Below, piece after piece: positions 16,497 to 25,615 of a stretch of 64,000 nt of DNA (position 1 is its first letter; each line of letters begins with the position of its first letter). A model generated the notes under the pieces. That model was given only the letters and a program-made list of their open reading frames with translations. It made no database searches and was not told the DNA's origin. The stretch comes from an uncultured Desulfomonile sp. (GTDB lineage: Bacteria; Desulfobacterota; Desulfomonilia; Desulfomonilales; Desulfomonilaceae), in the NCBI GenBank assembly GCA_903952205.1, contig CAJBEZ010000037.1, forward strand, positions 248,001-312,000. The letters are read 5' to 3'. Made by a program: the position numbers and the translations under genes.

Positions 16497-16892
16497 ATGG
16501 AATACAAAAAAAGAATTCGGGTCCTAATAGCCAAACCAGGGCTGGATGGCCACGATCGAGGAGCCAAAGTAATCGCGCTAGCCTTACGAGACGCCGGCAT
16601 GGAAGTTTTGTATTCAGGGCTTCATCAAAGTATTGATCAGATAGTTTCCACGGCGGTTCAGGAATCGGTTGATGTCATAGGTTTGAGCGTGATGACCGGG
16701 GCTCATCTATCGATTTCCAAACGATTGATGCAAACGTTACACGACAAAAAATTGTCCGACATTTTTGTGGTAGTTGGTGGCGTTATCCCCCAAAACGATA
16801 TTTCTAAACTTCAGGAAATCGGTGTTAAAGGGGTTTTCCCCGGAGGGACTCGGTTCGAAGTTATAGTTGATTCCATTCGGGCTTTGTTTTAA
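16497..16892 (+). CDS. B12-binding small subunit of a methylmalonyl-CoA mutase-family enzyme
   Basis: 131 residues, a stand-alone cobalamin-binding domain. The DxHxxG motif is seen as DGHDRG (residues 17-22); His19 would be the lower cobalt ligand. Later landmarks are GLSVMTGAH and the glycine-rich VVVGGVIPQ and FPGGTRF. It pairs with the large subunit 11 bp downstream to form an adenosylcobalamin-dependent acyl-CoA mutase. The split small/large arrangement is shared with isobutyryl-CoA, 2-hydroxyisobutyryl-CoA and the proposed aryl-succinyl-CoA mutases. Confidence 0.93.
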   Translation: MEYKKRIRVLIAKPGLDGHDRGAKVIALALRDAGMEVLYSGLHQSIDQIVSTAVQESVDVIGLSVMTGAHLSISKRLMQTLHDKKLSDIFVVVGGVIPQNDISKLQEIGVKGVFPGGTRFEVIVDSIRALF

Positions 16893-16903
16893 CGGAGGGA
16901 CCG

Positions 16904-18532
16904 ATGGGTGTCGCAAAATATATAAAAAACCAGGCAGATGGCGTTGAAAAGGTAATTTACCAATCCGGAATCGAAGTAAAACCGAGCTATGGTCCAAAAG
17001 ATTTGGAGGCCATCGGTTTCGACTATGATGAGGATTTAGGGGACCCCGGACAATACCCGTTTACTCGTAGCATTCACCCCTTGGGTTATCGCTCCAGAGC
17101 ATGGACTACACGCCAATATACAGGGTTTGGGACGCCTCAGGACACAAATGAGCGTTTCAAATACATGATAGCTAATGGGCAGAATGGCCTGAATGTGGCT
17201 TTCGACTTACCTACCCAGATGGGTTATGACTCCGATAGCCCACAATCTGAGGGCGAAGTGGGACGGGTTGGTATGGCGGTCGATTCTTTGCAGGACTTTG
17301 AGATCGCCTTTAAGGACATACAGTTCGACAGGATCGGATCAGGCCTGACTATAAATGCAGTGGCCAGTATAATGCTGGCAATGTATCAGGCCACCGCCGA
17401 GAAGTTCGGCTATTCTAAGGAAACAATCAGCGCAACACCTCAAAACGACATACTGAAAGAGATGATCGGAAGAGGCGCATGGATTTTCCCGGTGGAGCCT
17501 AGTGTGAGACTGGTTTGCGACACCATTGAGTACTCAGTCAAGGAACTTCCAAGATGTAATCCAGTGAGCATTTGCGGTTATCACATTCGTGAATCGGGGG
17601 CTACGCCAAGTCAGGAAGTCGGTTTCGCGTTTGAGATAGCCAAGACATATATTGATAATCTTGTAGGTCGCGGTCTTTCGCCGGATGATTTTGTGGGCCG
17701 GTTTTCTTTCAACCTGAATGTCTTCGGTAACCTGTGGGAACAAATCGCTAAATTCCGTGCAGCTCGTAAGCTTTGGGCAAGACTGCTGAAGGAAGAATAC
17801 GGGGTGACTAACAGGAAAAACCAGTTTTTACGAGGCCTTTTTGGGGGCGGCGGTAGCGGATTGACCAAAGAACAGCCTGAAAACAATATCATCCGTGGCG
17901 CCTACTATGGGCTGGCGGCTGCGCTCAGTGGAGCTCAAACTACGGCGCTATGCTCTTTTGATGAAGCCTTCACGATACCAACCCCGAGGGCCGCTCTACT
18001 GTCGCTACGCACACTTGAGATTCTGATGGAGGAAGTGGGGTTACGAGACACCGTTGACCCACTTGCGGGGTCTTACTTTGTAGAAACCATCACCAAGGAG
18101 ATGGAAGGCAAGATTAAGGAAGAAATGCTGCGTGTCCAGAAGACAGGGGGTATGACAAAAGCAATTTCCTCAGGGTACATCCAGCGTGAGGTGGCCAGGC
18201 AAGCCTATGATTTCGAAAAAAGTCTCCAGAATGGTGAAATCATTAAAGTAGGTGTAAACAAATATGCCGAAGGTGATCAACCCGATGTTGAACTCCACGA
18301 ATACGACGATTCCTGGGTTAATACGCAGATTTCCAGACTGAAAGAGTTGCGACGAACGCGTGACAACCGTGAGGTTAATCGCTCATTAAAATCTCTTCAG
18401 AAAACAGCTAAATCGGGAAATAACGTTATGCCCGACCTAGTCGATTGTTGCCGGGCTTACGCGACGGTTGGTGAAATGACTGGTGTATTCCGGGATGTTT
18501 TTGGCGAGTGGGATGAACCTTGTTTATTCTAG
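16904..18532 (+). CDS. Large subunit of B12-dependent acyl-CoA mutase, methylmalonyl-CoA mutase-like active site
   Basis: 542 residues, the substrate-binding TIM-barrel subunit. Two specificity residues can be read: Tyr72 in TTRQYTG aligns with Tyr89 of methylmalonyl-CoA mutase (Phe in isobutyryl-, Ile in 2-hydroxyisobutyryl-CoA mutase), and Arg190 in MIGRGAW aligns with Arg207, which binds the substrate carboxylate (Gln in those others). The His of GYHIRESG is also kept. The enzyme should therefore act on a carboxyl-bearing, succinyl/malonyl-type CoA ester. The barrel is otherwise divergent (FGGGGSGL, ALSGAQTTALCSF), so a larger substrate such as (2-aminophenyl)succinyl-CoA is plausible. No MeaB-type chaperone gene is nearby. 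Confidence 0.9.
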   Translation: MGVAKYIKNQADGVEKVIYQSGIEVKPSYGPKDLEAIGFDYDEDLGDPGQYPFTRSIHPLGYRSRAWTTRQYTGFGTPQDTNERFKYMIANGQNGLNVAFDLPTQMGYDSDSPQSEGEVGRVGMAVDSLQDFEIAFKDIQFDRIGSGLTINAVASIMLAMYQATAEKFGYSKETISATPQNDILKEMIGRGAWIFPVEPSVRLVCDTIEYSVKELPRCNPVSICGYHIRESGATPSQEVGFAFEIAKTYIDNLVGRGLSPDDFVGRFSFNLNVFGNLWEQIAKFRAARKLWARLLKEEYGVTNRKNQFLRGLFGGGGSGLTKEQPENNIIRGAYYGLAAALSGAQTTALCSFDEAFTIPTPRAALLSLRTLEILMEEVGLRDTVDPLAGSYFVETITKEMEGKIKEEMLRVQKTGGMTKAISSGYIQREVARQAYDFEKSLQNGEIIKVGVNKYAEGDQPDVELHEYDDSWVNTQISRLKELRRTRDNREVNRSLKSLQKTAKSGNNVMPDLVDCCRAYATVGEMTGVFRDVFGEWDEPCLF

Positions 18533-18625
18533 TTTGCGCTTTCGGGTGATTTTTGTTTGAAGCAAACAGTTAAGATTTTGATTTGGGGCTTAATTCACTG
18601 AGTTTAGGTCAACATTGGAGAACTC

Positions 18626-20713
18626 ATGAAAAATAGATCATATCGGCTGGGCTGTGACATCGGAGGTACATTTACTGATTTTGTGCTTGCGGACGATGAA
18701 ACAGGAACGTTTTCCATATACAAATGTTTGACCACGCCGGCTGATCCTTCAGATGCCGTAGAGACAGGAATAAAGGCGCTGGAGAGCCAAGCTCCAGGAT
18801 TCATGGCCGAATTGGCGGAGATCATCCACGGCACCACTTTGGTTATCAATGCAATAATTGAGAGAAAAGGCGCCCGTACGGGATTGATAACCACCAAAGG
18901 ATTCAGAGACGTTCTGGAGCTTGGCCGTGAAATTCGCTATGACGCCTATGACATTTTCTCCGAATACCCGGAGCCGCTTGTCCCCAGAGCATTGCGAACG
19001 GAAGTGTTTGAAAGAATAACCAGCGATGGCCGTGTGATTCAATCTCTGGACCAAAATGAAGTCAAATTTGTTATTCGCTCTCTCATGGACGCTGGTATTG
19101 AATCGCTGGCGATCTGTTTGATTAATTCATATGAAAATCCGGAACATGAAGCGAAGATTAAAACATTGGCGGAAGAGTTAGCTCCAGGCTTGTCTGTTTC
19201 AGCGTCTTATGAAGTTTTACCCCAAATTAGAGAGTATGAACGAACTTCCACTACCGTCACGAACGCATACGTGAAGCCTATCACTGTCAAGTATCTGCAC
19301 AAACTTTCCACCCGTCTGCAATCACTGGGTTTCAACGGTAAGCTGTTTATCATGCTTTCTAGTGGAGGGATTACCACAGCCTCTACCGCTGGGGAATTCC
19401 CGGTGCGGATTATCGAATCAGGCCCAACGGCGGCCGTGATCGCTTCTCAACACTACGGCCGTATGTTTGGAATCAAAGACATTTTTTGTTTCGATATGGG
19501 CGGGACCACCGCCAAATCATGTCTTATTCAAAAAGGAGAGGCCGGGTTGGTTTCGACTTTTGAAGTTGGACGTGTTCAGCGTTTCAAAAAGGGCAGCGGA
19601 CTGCCAATTCAAGTTCCCGTGGTCGATTTGATGGAGATTGGCGCTGGAGGGGGCAGCATTGCGCGCATCAGCAAAATGGGTCTTTTACAGGTGGGTCCTG
19701 AGAGCGCTGGGGCCGCCCCCGGACCAGCCTGCTACGCACTGGGCGGTGAAGACCCTACGGTGACGGACGCTGATTTAACACTAGGTTATTTGGATCCGAA
19801 CTATTTTCTGGGTGGCGCCATGCCGTTGGATTTGAATGCCGCTCATCGGGCAATTGATGGAAAAGTCGCCAAACCGCTAAACGCGACTTTGATCGAAGCG
19901 GCGTTTGGCATCCATGATTTGATTAACGAGACCATGGCGGCTGCGGCTAAAACCCATATAGCTGAAAAGGGAGGCAACCCTAACAATGTTACGCTGACCG
20001 CCTTTGGTGGAGCAGGCCCGGTACACGCCTACGGATTAGCGAGAAAAATCGGAGCGCCTCGAATAATAGTACCGCCATTGGCAGGCGTTGGTTCGGCTTT
20101 AGGTTTTTTCACAGCTCCGGTGGCGTTCGATCTTGTACGAAGCCATCGGGTTGGATTGGATGAAGCGGATTTCCAAGGCATTGAAAAGCTTTTTACAGAT
20201 TTGGAAGAGGAGGCTTCAGCAATTCTAAAACAAAGCGGTGATGTGGATGGTATTAAGTTTACTCGCTCTACTGACATGCGGTTTCTGGGACAGGGGGCTG
20301 AAACGAACCTGCAGATTCCCAACAAGGCTTTCAATGACTGGCGAAAAAATGAAATTCGTCACTTTTTTGATGAGAGCTATAAACGGCTTTATGGCCGTAC
20401 TTACCCAGACACACAAGTGGAGTTCATATCTTTTAGAGTACGCGCCAGTCTTCCGCAACATCCTTTCCAAATCCCTCGCATAGCCCCCACAGAAGGGACG
20501 CTTCAAGATTGTGTTAAAGGAAATCGCACGGCTTTTTCTTTAATCCAAAAGCAATTCATTACCTTTACAGTCTTTGATAGGTCCAAATTATTCCCCGGGG
20601 CCGGGATCAAAGGTCCAGCCATTATTGAAGAAAGAGAATCAACGATTGTGTTGGGTGAGGACGCCAACGCGGAAGTCGATGACTACGGTTTCGTTTGGAT
20701 AACATTTGTGTGA
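18626..20713 (+). CDS. hyuA: Hydantoinase/oxoprolinase family subunit A (ATP-dependent)
   Basis: 695 residues, full length. The N-terminal nucleotide motif CDIGGTFTDFVLAD and a second phosphate motif FDMGGTTAKSCL define the actin-like HyuA/oxoprolinase fold; EIGAGGGSIAR and GGAGPVHAYGLA are further signatures. With HyuB it couples ATP hydrolysis to opening a cyclic amide; other relatives are acetone and acetophenone carboxylase subunits. With a Mo hydroxylase and a B12 mutase alongside, ring opening of a lactam such as 2-oxoindoleacetate is the best-fitting role. GGAG precedes the ATG. Confidence 0.9.
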   Translation: MKNRSYRLGCDIGGTFTDFVLADDETGTFSIYKCLTTPADPSDAVETGIKALESQAPGFMAELAEIIHGTTLVINAIIERKGARTGLITTKGFRDVLELGREIRYDAYDIFSEYPEPLVPRALRTEVFERITSDGRVIQSLDQNEVKFVIRSLMDAGIESLAICLINSYENPEHEAKIKTLAEELAPGLSVSASYEVLPQIREYERTSTTVTNAYVKPITVKYLHKLSTRLQSLGFNGKLFIMLSSGGITTASTAGEFPVRIIESGPTAAVIASQHYGRMFGIKDIFCFDMGGTTAKSCLIQKGEAGLVSTFEVGRVQRFKKGSGLPIQVPVVDLMEIGAGGGSIARISKMGLLQVGPESAGAAPGPACYALGGEDPTVTDADLTLGYLDPNYFLGGAMPLDLNAAHRAIDGKVAKPLNATLIEAAFGIHDLINETMAAAAKTHIAEKGGNPNNVTLTAFGGAGPVHAYGLARKIGAPRIIVPPLAGVGSALGFFTAPVAFDLVRSHRVGLDEADFQGIEKLFTDLEEEASAILKQSGDVDGIKFTRSTDMRFLGQGAETNLQIPNKAFNDWRKNEIRHFFDESYKRLYGRTYPDTQVEFISFRVRASLPQHPFQIPRIAPTEGTLQDCVKGNRTAFSLIQKQFITFTVFDRSKLFPGAGIKGPAIIEERESTIVLGEDANAEVDDYGFVWITFV

Positions 20714-20728
20714 CTTGGAGAAATTAAC

Positions 20729-22453
20729 ATGCGGGAAAAGTTCGATCCGATTACACTTGAAATTCTCTGGCGCCGACTAATATCAATTGTAGATGAAGCT
20801 GACGCCTCAGTGGCGCGCACGGCCTTCTCCAGTCTTCTGCGAGATGCTCACGATTACACATGCATGTTCACTGATAGGCAGGGCAGGGAGCTTGTGCAAG
20901 GCACTCTTTGCACTCCTGGAATGGCTGGCGCTATGGCACTGGGGGTAAAGAAAATTGTCCACTCTTTTAGATATGCTGAATATAAACCAGGCGATGTACT
21001 AATTGTTAATGATCCATGGTTGCTGGCAGGGCATTTGAATGATGTGTGCGTGCTAAGTCCCATATTTTACCAAGAGCGAATTGTAGCTTTCACCGCATGC
21101 GTTTTTCACCACTCCGATATTGGAGGCCGTGTCGCTTCTGATAACCGAGAAGTTTATGAAGAGGGCCTTTTTATACCACCCCTGAAACTTTATGAAGCTG
21201 GAACCCTGAATGAATCTGTGTTGAATCTGATCCGCTGGAATGTGCGGACTCCAGAGCAGGTCATTGGCGATATTCGATCACAGGTGGCGTCCAATCATGT
21301 TTGCGCGGAAAAAGTTGTAGAGATGCTCTCTGATGAAGGGCTTGATGACCTGGAAGATCTTGCCGAGGAAATAATTTGCCGAACCGAAACAAGTATGCGA
21401 AGAGCTATCGAAAAAATCCCCAACGGTCAGTATTGTTATCAAGGCCTTATAGAAGGGGCCGGGAAACGGGACGACATAAGCGTTAATCTGGCTGTCAATG
21501 TCATCGACAGTGACATTCTGGTAGATTTTGACGGCACTTCTCCGCAGGTCAATTGGGGCGTAAATGTAGTATACAATTTTACTTACGCATATGTGTTCAT
21601 GGCTCTAAAAAGCGCGTTCGATCCCGATATTCCCATTAACGAAGGCGCTGCGCGACCAATTAAAATGGTGGCTCCGGATGGCTGCGTAGTGAACTGCAGT
21701 TTTCCCGCAGCAGTAGCAGCCCGAATGCAGGTTGGTCATTTCATGACAGAAATGGTCTTTCGAGCGCTTGCTCCGGCGGTCCCTGATCGCATAATCGCAG
21801 GGAGTGGAGGGACTCCCGCTCAAACCAACATTTTTTACGGTCGGGATCGCAATGGCAAACCATGGCACACCATGATCATACGAGGGGGAGGAATGGGGGC
21901 CGGTAAGTCAATGGACGGACACCATTGCGCTATTTTCCCTGCCAACGGAGCCAACACTCCAGTGGAAATACTGGAAAGCGATACACCACTAGTAGTTGAA
22001 GAACGATCCTTGCTTCCCGATTCTGGCGGTCCAGGTAAAAAACGCGGCGGGTTAGGCCGAAAAATGGTCATCCGTGTGCCGAATGACCAGTCAACACCTC
22101 TGTATCCGGTGACGATCGCGGTTCAAGCGGGCCGGTTCAAATATCCCCCGGAGGGACTTTTTGAAGGCGGCCAAGGATCCAAGGCCCTTTTTTTAAGGAA
22201 TGGAGAATCAGCGGACCCTAGTGGCCTGACATTTGCCGAACCTGGTGACCGGGTTGAGTTCTTTAGCGCAGGTGGAGGAGGTTACGGTTCTCCCTTGGAC
22301 CGTGATCCTCAAGAAGTTGTTCAGGATGTTCTAAACGGATATGTGAGCCTGGAAAGGGCTTATGAAGATTATGGCGTAGTCATTTTGCGGGACACCCTTA
22401 AATTGGATGAATCGGCGACTGCTGATCGCCGTAAAGGACGTCAGTTAAGGTGA
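20729..22453 (+). CDS. hyuB: Hydantoinase/oxoprolinase family subunit B
   Basis: 574 residues, HyuB type. Landmarks are FDPITLEILWRRL at the start, GDVLIVNDPWLLAGHLND in the core and LPDSGGPGKKRGGLG near the C-terminus. It forms the hydrolytic half of the ATP-dependent enzyme with HyuA, 15 bp upstream. The small third subunit of acetone carboxylase is absent from this locus, which favours hydrolysis of a cyclic amide over ketone carboxylation. Confidence 0.9.
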   Translation: MREKFDPITLEILWRRLISIVDEADASVARTAFSSLLRDAHDYTCMFTDRQGRELVQGTLCTPGMAGAMALGVKKIVHSFRYAEYKPGDVLIVNDPWLLAGHLNDVCVLSPIFYQERIVAFTACVFHHSDIGGRVASDNREVYEEGLFIPPLKLYEAGTLNESVLNLIRWNVRTPEQVIGDIRSQVASNHVCAEKVVEMLSDEGLDDLEDLAEEIICRTETSMRRAIEKIPNGQYCYQGLIEGAGKRDDISVNLAVNVIDSDILVDFDGTSPQVNWGVNVVYNFTYAYVFMALKSAFDPDIPINEGAARPIKMVAPDGCVVNCSFPAAVAARMQVGHFMTEMVFRALAPAVPDRIIAGSGGTPAQTNIFYGRDRNGKPWHTMIIRGGGMGAGKSMDGHHCAIFPANGANTPVEILESDTPLVVEERSLLPDSGGPGKKRGGLGRKMVIRVPNDQSTPLYPVTIAVQAGRFKYPPEGLFEGGQGSKALFLRNGESADPSGLTFAEPGDRVEFFSAGGGGYGSPLDRDPQEVVQDVLNGYVSLERAYEDYGVVILRDTLKLDESATADRRKGRQLR

Positions 22454-22540
22454 CTTGAGGGAAGGAACTCCTGATTCCGGATACGTAATGATAATTTTAA
22501 GATAAAAATGTGACGATTCAATTTCCCGAGGTGATTCTTA

Positions 22541-23833
22541 ATGCCCAAAACCTTTATGCCGTCTTTTGCAAATATTTCAGAATTGCAGAGCCACCAACTG
22601 GAATGTCTCAAATGGACAGTGCGGCACGCCTACTCAGGTTCAGAACATTATAGAGGCGCAATGGAACAGGTGGGTCTGAAGCCCGAGGATATTCAATCCC
22701 TGAATGATATTGAGAAATTACCACTCACAACGGCAGACGATTTGAAATCGGGGTACCCTTTTCCGCTCTTGTCAGTGCCCTTATCCGATGTAGTCCGCAT
22801 TCACGCATCCTCCGGCACCACTGGTAAACGTAAAATCCTCACTTATACACAAAATGATCTGGAAGACTGGGCCAATTTTTTTGCCAGGTGCTATGAAATG
22901 GCCGAACTTACAGTAGAAGATCGAGTTCAAATTGCAGTGGGTTATGGCGTGTGGACTGCAGGGGTAGGTTTCCAGTTGGGATGCGAGCGTTTTGGCGCTA
23001 TGGCTGTACCTGTGGGGCCTGGAAATGTCGACATGCAATGTGAATTTTTGGTCGACCTGCAGTCAACGGTTTTGTGTTGCACTGCGTCCATGGGACTTCT
23101 CATGGCCGAGGAAGTGAACCGCAGAGGCCTCAGCGATAAAATCGCCCTCAAAAAAATGATTTTTGGGTCTGAGCGGAGCAGCGACGCCATGCGACAACGA
23201 ATTGGGGATTTGCTAGGTTTAGAACATATGTTCGATATTCCAGGAATGACCGAATTGTATGGTCCGGGAACCGGACTAGACTGCACGCGACATGAAGGTA
23301 TTCACTATTGGGCCGATTACTACATCTTGGAGATCCTTGACCCGGATACCCTAAAACCTGTTCCTCCAGGCGAAATAGGTGAAATGGTCGTTACAACTCT
23401 GAAAAAAGAGGCGGTTCCATTGATTCGCTACCGCACGCGCGATCTTACTCGCTTGATCGAACATCCATGCTCTTGCGGTAATATTCTGCCACTTCACGAT
23501 CGAATCCTGGGACGCTCCGATGACATGATCATTTTTCGAGCAGTAAATATTTATCCCGGTCAAATTGATTCAGCGCTTTCAAAAATTGATGACATAGGTT
23601 CTGAATACCAGATTATAATTGATCGCGGTGATGATGGCCGAGATTACATGACTTTACGTGTGGAGAGTCACGAGAGCGCTGAAAAAGATAAACAAGCGGA
23701 AATCAAGCGTAAAGTCGAAGCTGCCATAAAAAAGGCTCTCTTGGTGAGTTGTAATGCCGAAGTCAATAATCATGGCTCCATGCCCCGTTCTGAAAGAAAA
23801 TCCAAGCGCGTTTTTGACAACCGTCCTTCGTAG
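22541..23833 (+). CDS. Phenylacetate-CoA ligase-like (PaaK family) AMP-forming ligase
   Basis: 430 residues, the normal PaaK length. The adenylate phosphate loop HASSGTTGKRK, the motif GMTELYGPG and the zinc-finger-like CSCG of PaaK enzymes can be seen. It converts an aryl-acetic-type acid, ATP and CoA to the acyl-CoA. In the auxin pathway the corresponding ligase (IaaB) makes indoleacetyl-CoA. It lies between hyuB and the Mo hydroxylase genes in the same direction, with GAGGTG upstream of the ATG. Confidence 0.9.
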   Translation: MPKTFMPSFANISELQSHQLECLKWTVRHAYSGSEHYRGAMEQVGLKPEDIQSLNDIEKLPLTTADDLKSGYPFPLLSVPLSDVVRIHASSGTTGKRKILTYTQNDLEDWANFFARCYEMAELTVEDRVQIAVGYGVWTAGVGFQLGCERFGAMAVPVGPGNVDMQCEFLVDLQSTVLCCTASMGLLMAEEVNRRGLSDKIALKKMIFGSERSSDAMRQRIGDLLGLEHMFDIPGMTELYGPGTGLDCTRHEGIHYWADYYILEILDPDTLKPVPPGEIGEMVVTTLKKEAVPLIRYRTRDLTRLIEHPCSCGNILPLHDRILGRSDDMIIFRAVNIYPGQIDSALSKIDDIGSEYQIIIDRGDDGRDYMTLRVESHESAEKDKQAEIKRKVEAAIKKALLVSCNAEVNNHGSMPRSERKSKRVFDNRPS

Positions 23834-23906
23834 AAATTTCTATCTCTGATTTGTGTCGAGCGCATGTTCGCCTGTCTTAGCTTAAAACCATTTAGGCGAG
23901 GTAATG

Positions 23907-24794
23907 ATGAAAAAATTTAAATATCTAATCCCCAAAACGCTTGATGAAGCCGTTTCATTGCATCAGTCTCACGGGGGTTCAGCCATGTACGTGGCCGGAG
24001 GAACGGACGTAATAGTCAAAATCACGTCTGGTAAACTCGCTCCCGATTATCTGATCTCTTTAAAACATATCGATGGGCAATCTCAACTCGAGTTGAATAC
24101 GGAAACCGGCGTGTTTTGCATAGGTGGCTTGGTCACTCACCGCACACTGGAGATGTCATCGGTTATAAGACTACAATACCCCATCATACATGACGCCGTT
24201 CAGCGAATAGGATCAACACAAATTAGGAATGTCGCCACAATTGGTGGCAACCTTGTCAACGCAGTTCCGTCTGCAGACGGCGCTATACCGCTGATTGCGC
24301 TGGACGCTCGCTTAAATATTTACGGAAGCACAGGGGAACGCAGTGTCGATCTGATTCATTTTTTTCAAGGTCCAGGTCAAACGGTCCTAGATAGGGGAGA
24401 AATTGTCACCAAAATTATTGTTCCCAAACAATCCAAGCGAACTGGCGCAGCATACCAGAAATTTGGGCGTAGAGCCGCCATGGAACTTCCTTTAATTGGA
24501 GTAGGCGTTCTGATTATTCTCGAAGAAGGTTCAAATCGATGCGCCAAGGCCAGGATAGCCTTGGGCGTAGCCGCCCCGACACCAATTCGGACTTTGAGCG
24601 CTGAACGATACCTAGTTGGAAGGGAAATTACTGAAGATACTTTGAATGAGGCCGGAAAACTGGCAGCGGAGGAATCTCGAGTTCGAGACAGTGTTCGAGG
24701 TTTGGCTTGGTATCGGCGTGAAATGGTAGCGGTTCTGGTTCAACGTATGGGCATGAAATGTTTGCAGAGGATCAAAGAATCAGAAGGCCGTTAA
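23907..24794 (+). CDS. Mo hydroxylase FAD subunit (first set, CoxM/XdhB type)
   Basis: 295 residues. FAD-binding motifs typical of the xanthine-oxidase family medium subunit: YVAGGTDVIVKI near the start and QIRNVATIGGNLVNAVPSAD in the middle. It lacks the cysteine-rich [4Fe-4S] insertion found in the second set. It carries electrons from the Mo/2Fe-2S subunits to an acceptor. I chose the second of two adjacent ATGs (23907) because GAGGT sits at a better distance. The subunit order M-S-L is classical for this family. Confidence 0.9.
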   Translation: MKKFKYLIPKTLDEAVSLHQSHGGSAMYVAGGTDVIVKITSGKLAPDYLISLKHIDGQSQLELNTETGVFCIGGLVTHRTLEMSSVIRLQYPIIHDAVQRIGSTQIRNVATIGGNLVNAVPSADGAIPLIALDARLNIYGSTGERSVDLIHFFQGPGQTVLDRGEIVTKIIVPKQSKRTGAAYQKFGRRAAMELPLIGVGVLIILEEGSNRCAKARIALGVAAPTPIRTLSAERYLVGREITEDTLNEAGKLAAEESRVRDSVRGLAWYRREMVAVLVQRMGMKCLQRIKESEGR

Positions 24795-24963
24795 AACAGT
24801 CGAATACAGTAAGTGATTTAAGGTAAAGGCTGTTAGCCGAAGCTGGATATAGAGTTTAAAATGCTTTGGTAATAACCTTTTACTATGTGCCCAGATTCAA
24901 GTCTTCCGACAATCCGGTTAATGTGATTCAGACGGGAGTTTTTAAAACATTGGAGGCTTTTGT

Positions 24964-25476
24964 ATGTCCAGAGAGATAAAACTTATGTTGAACGGCAATC
25001 AAATATTTGTAGCGATAGAAGATAACTGGACTCTCTTATACCTATTGCGTGAAAAACTTGGTTTGACGGGAGTAAAGGAAGGCTGCGGCCAAGGCGAATG
25101 TGGCGCCTGCACGGTTATTGTGGACGGTCTGGCGGTAAATTCGTGCATTTACTTTGCTGTAGAGGTTGATGGAAAGGACGTTCTGACTATAGAGGGGCTA
25201 GCTGCCGCCGATGGAACATTGCATCCTCTACAGAAATCATTTGTTGAAAACGGAGGCATTCAGTGTGGCTTCTGCACCCCGGGGATGATTCTGTCTGCAA
25301 AGGCCCTGTTAGACGAAAACCCTCAGGCCACTGAGGCGGACATCAAACAGGCGCTAGCTGGAAATCTATGCCGTTGCACTGGGTATGTTCAGATTGTCGA
25401 ATCAGTCGAGGCTGTGGTCGATAAAAGTTCTGAAGACATAAATGTAGTGGTCCGAGAAACCGGGGAGTCGGGTTAA
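24964..25476 (+). CDS. Mo hydroxylase 2x[2Fe-2S] subunit (first set, CoxS type)
   Basis: 170 residues. The plant-type ferredoxin cluster motif is CGQGECGACTV and the second, helical cluster domain shows CGFCTPGM and CRCTGY. It relays electrons from the Mo site to FAD. It is separated from the FAD subunit gene by 169 bp with no gene in it and lies 139 bp before the likely start of the Mo subunit. Confidence 0.92.
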   Translation: MSREIKLMLNGNQIFVAIEDNWTLLYLLREKLGLTGVKEGCGQGECGACTVIVDGLAVNSCIYFAVEVDGKDVLTIEGLAAADGTLHPLQKSFVENGGIQCGFCTPGMILSAKALLDENPQATEADIKQALAGNLCRCTGYVQIVESVEAVVDKSSEDINVVVRETGESG

Positions 25477-25615
25477 CTCCAATGACTCGAATGGCCATGT
25501 TCAAAAAGATTTTCGGTAAATTAGAGCCACAACTCGTAGCTGAGCCAACAAACATCTCTTGCAAACTGTGTTATATGTGACCGACGACCAGGAAAGGAAG
25601 GGTAATAAAGAGATC

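Noticed and set aside
18626-22453. HyuA/HyuB as an acetone or acetophenone carboxylase
   Set aside because: The third small subunit of acetone carboxylase is absent, and the neighbouring Mo hydroxylase and B12 mutase fit ring opening better. Not excluded by sequence alone.
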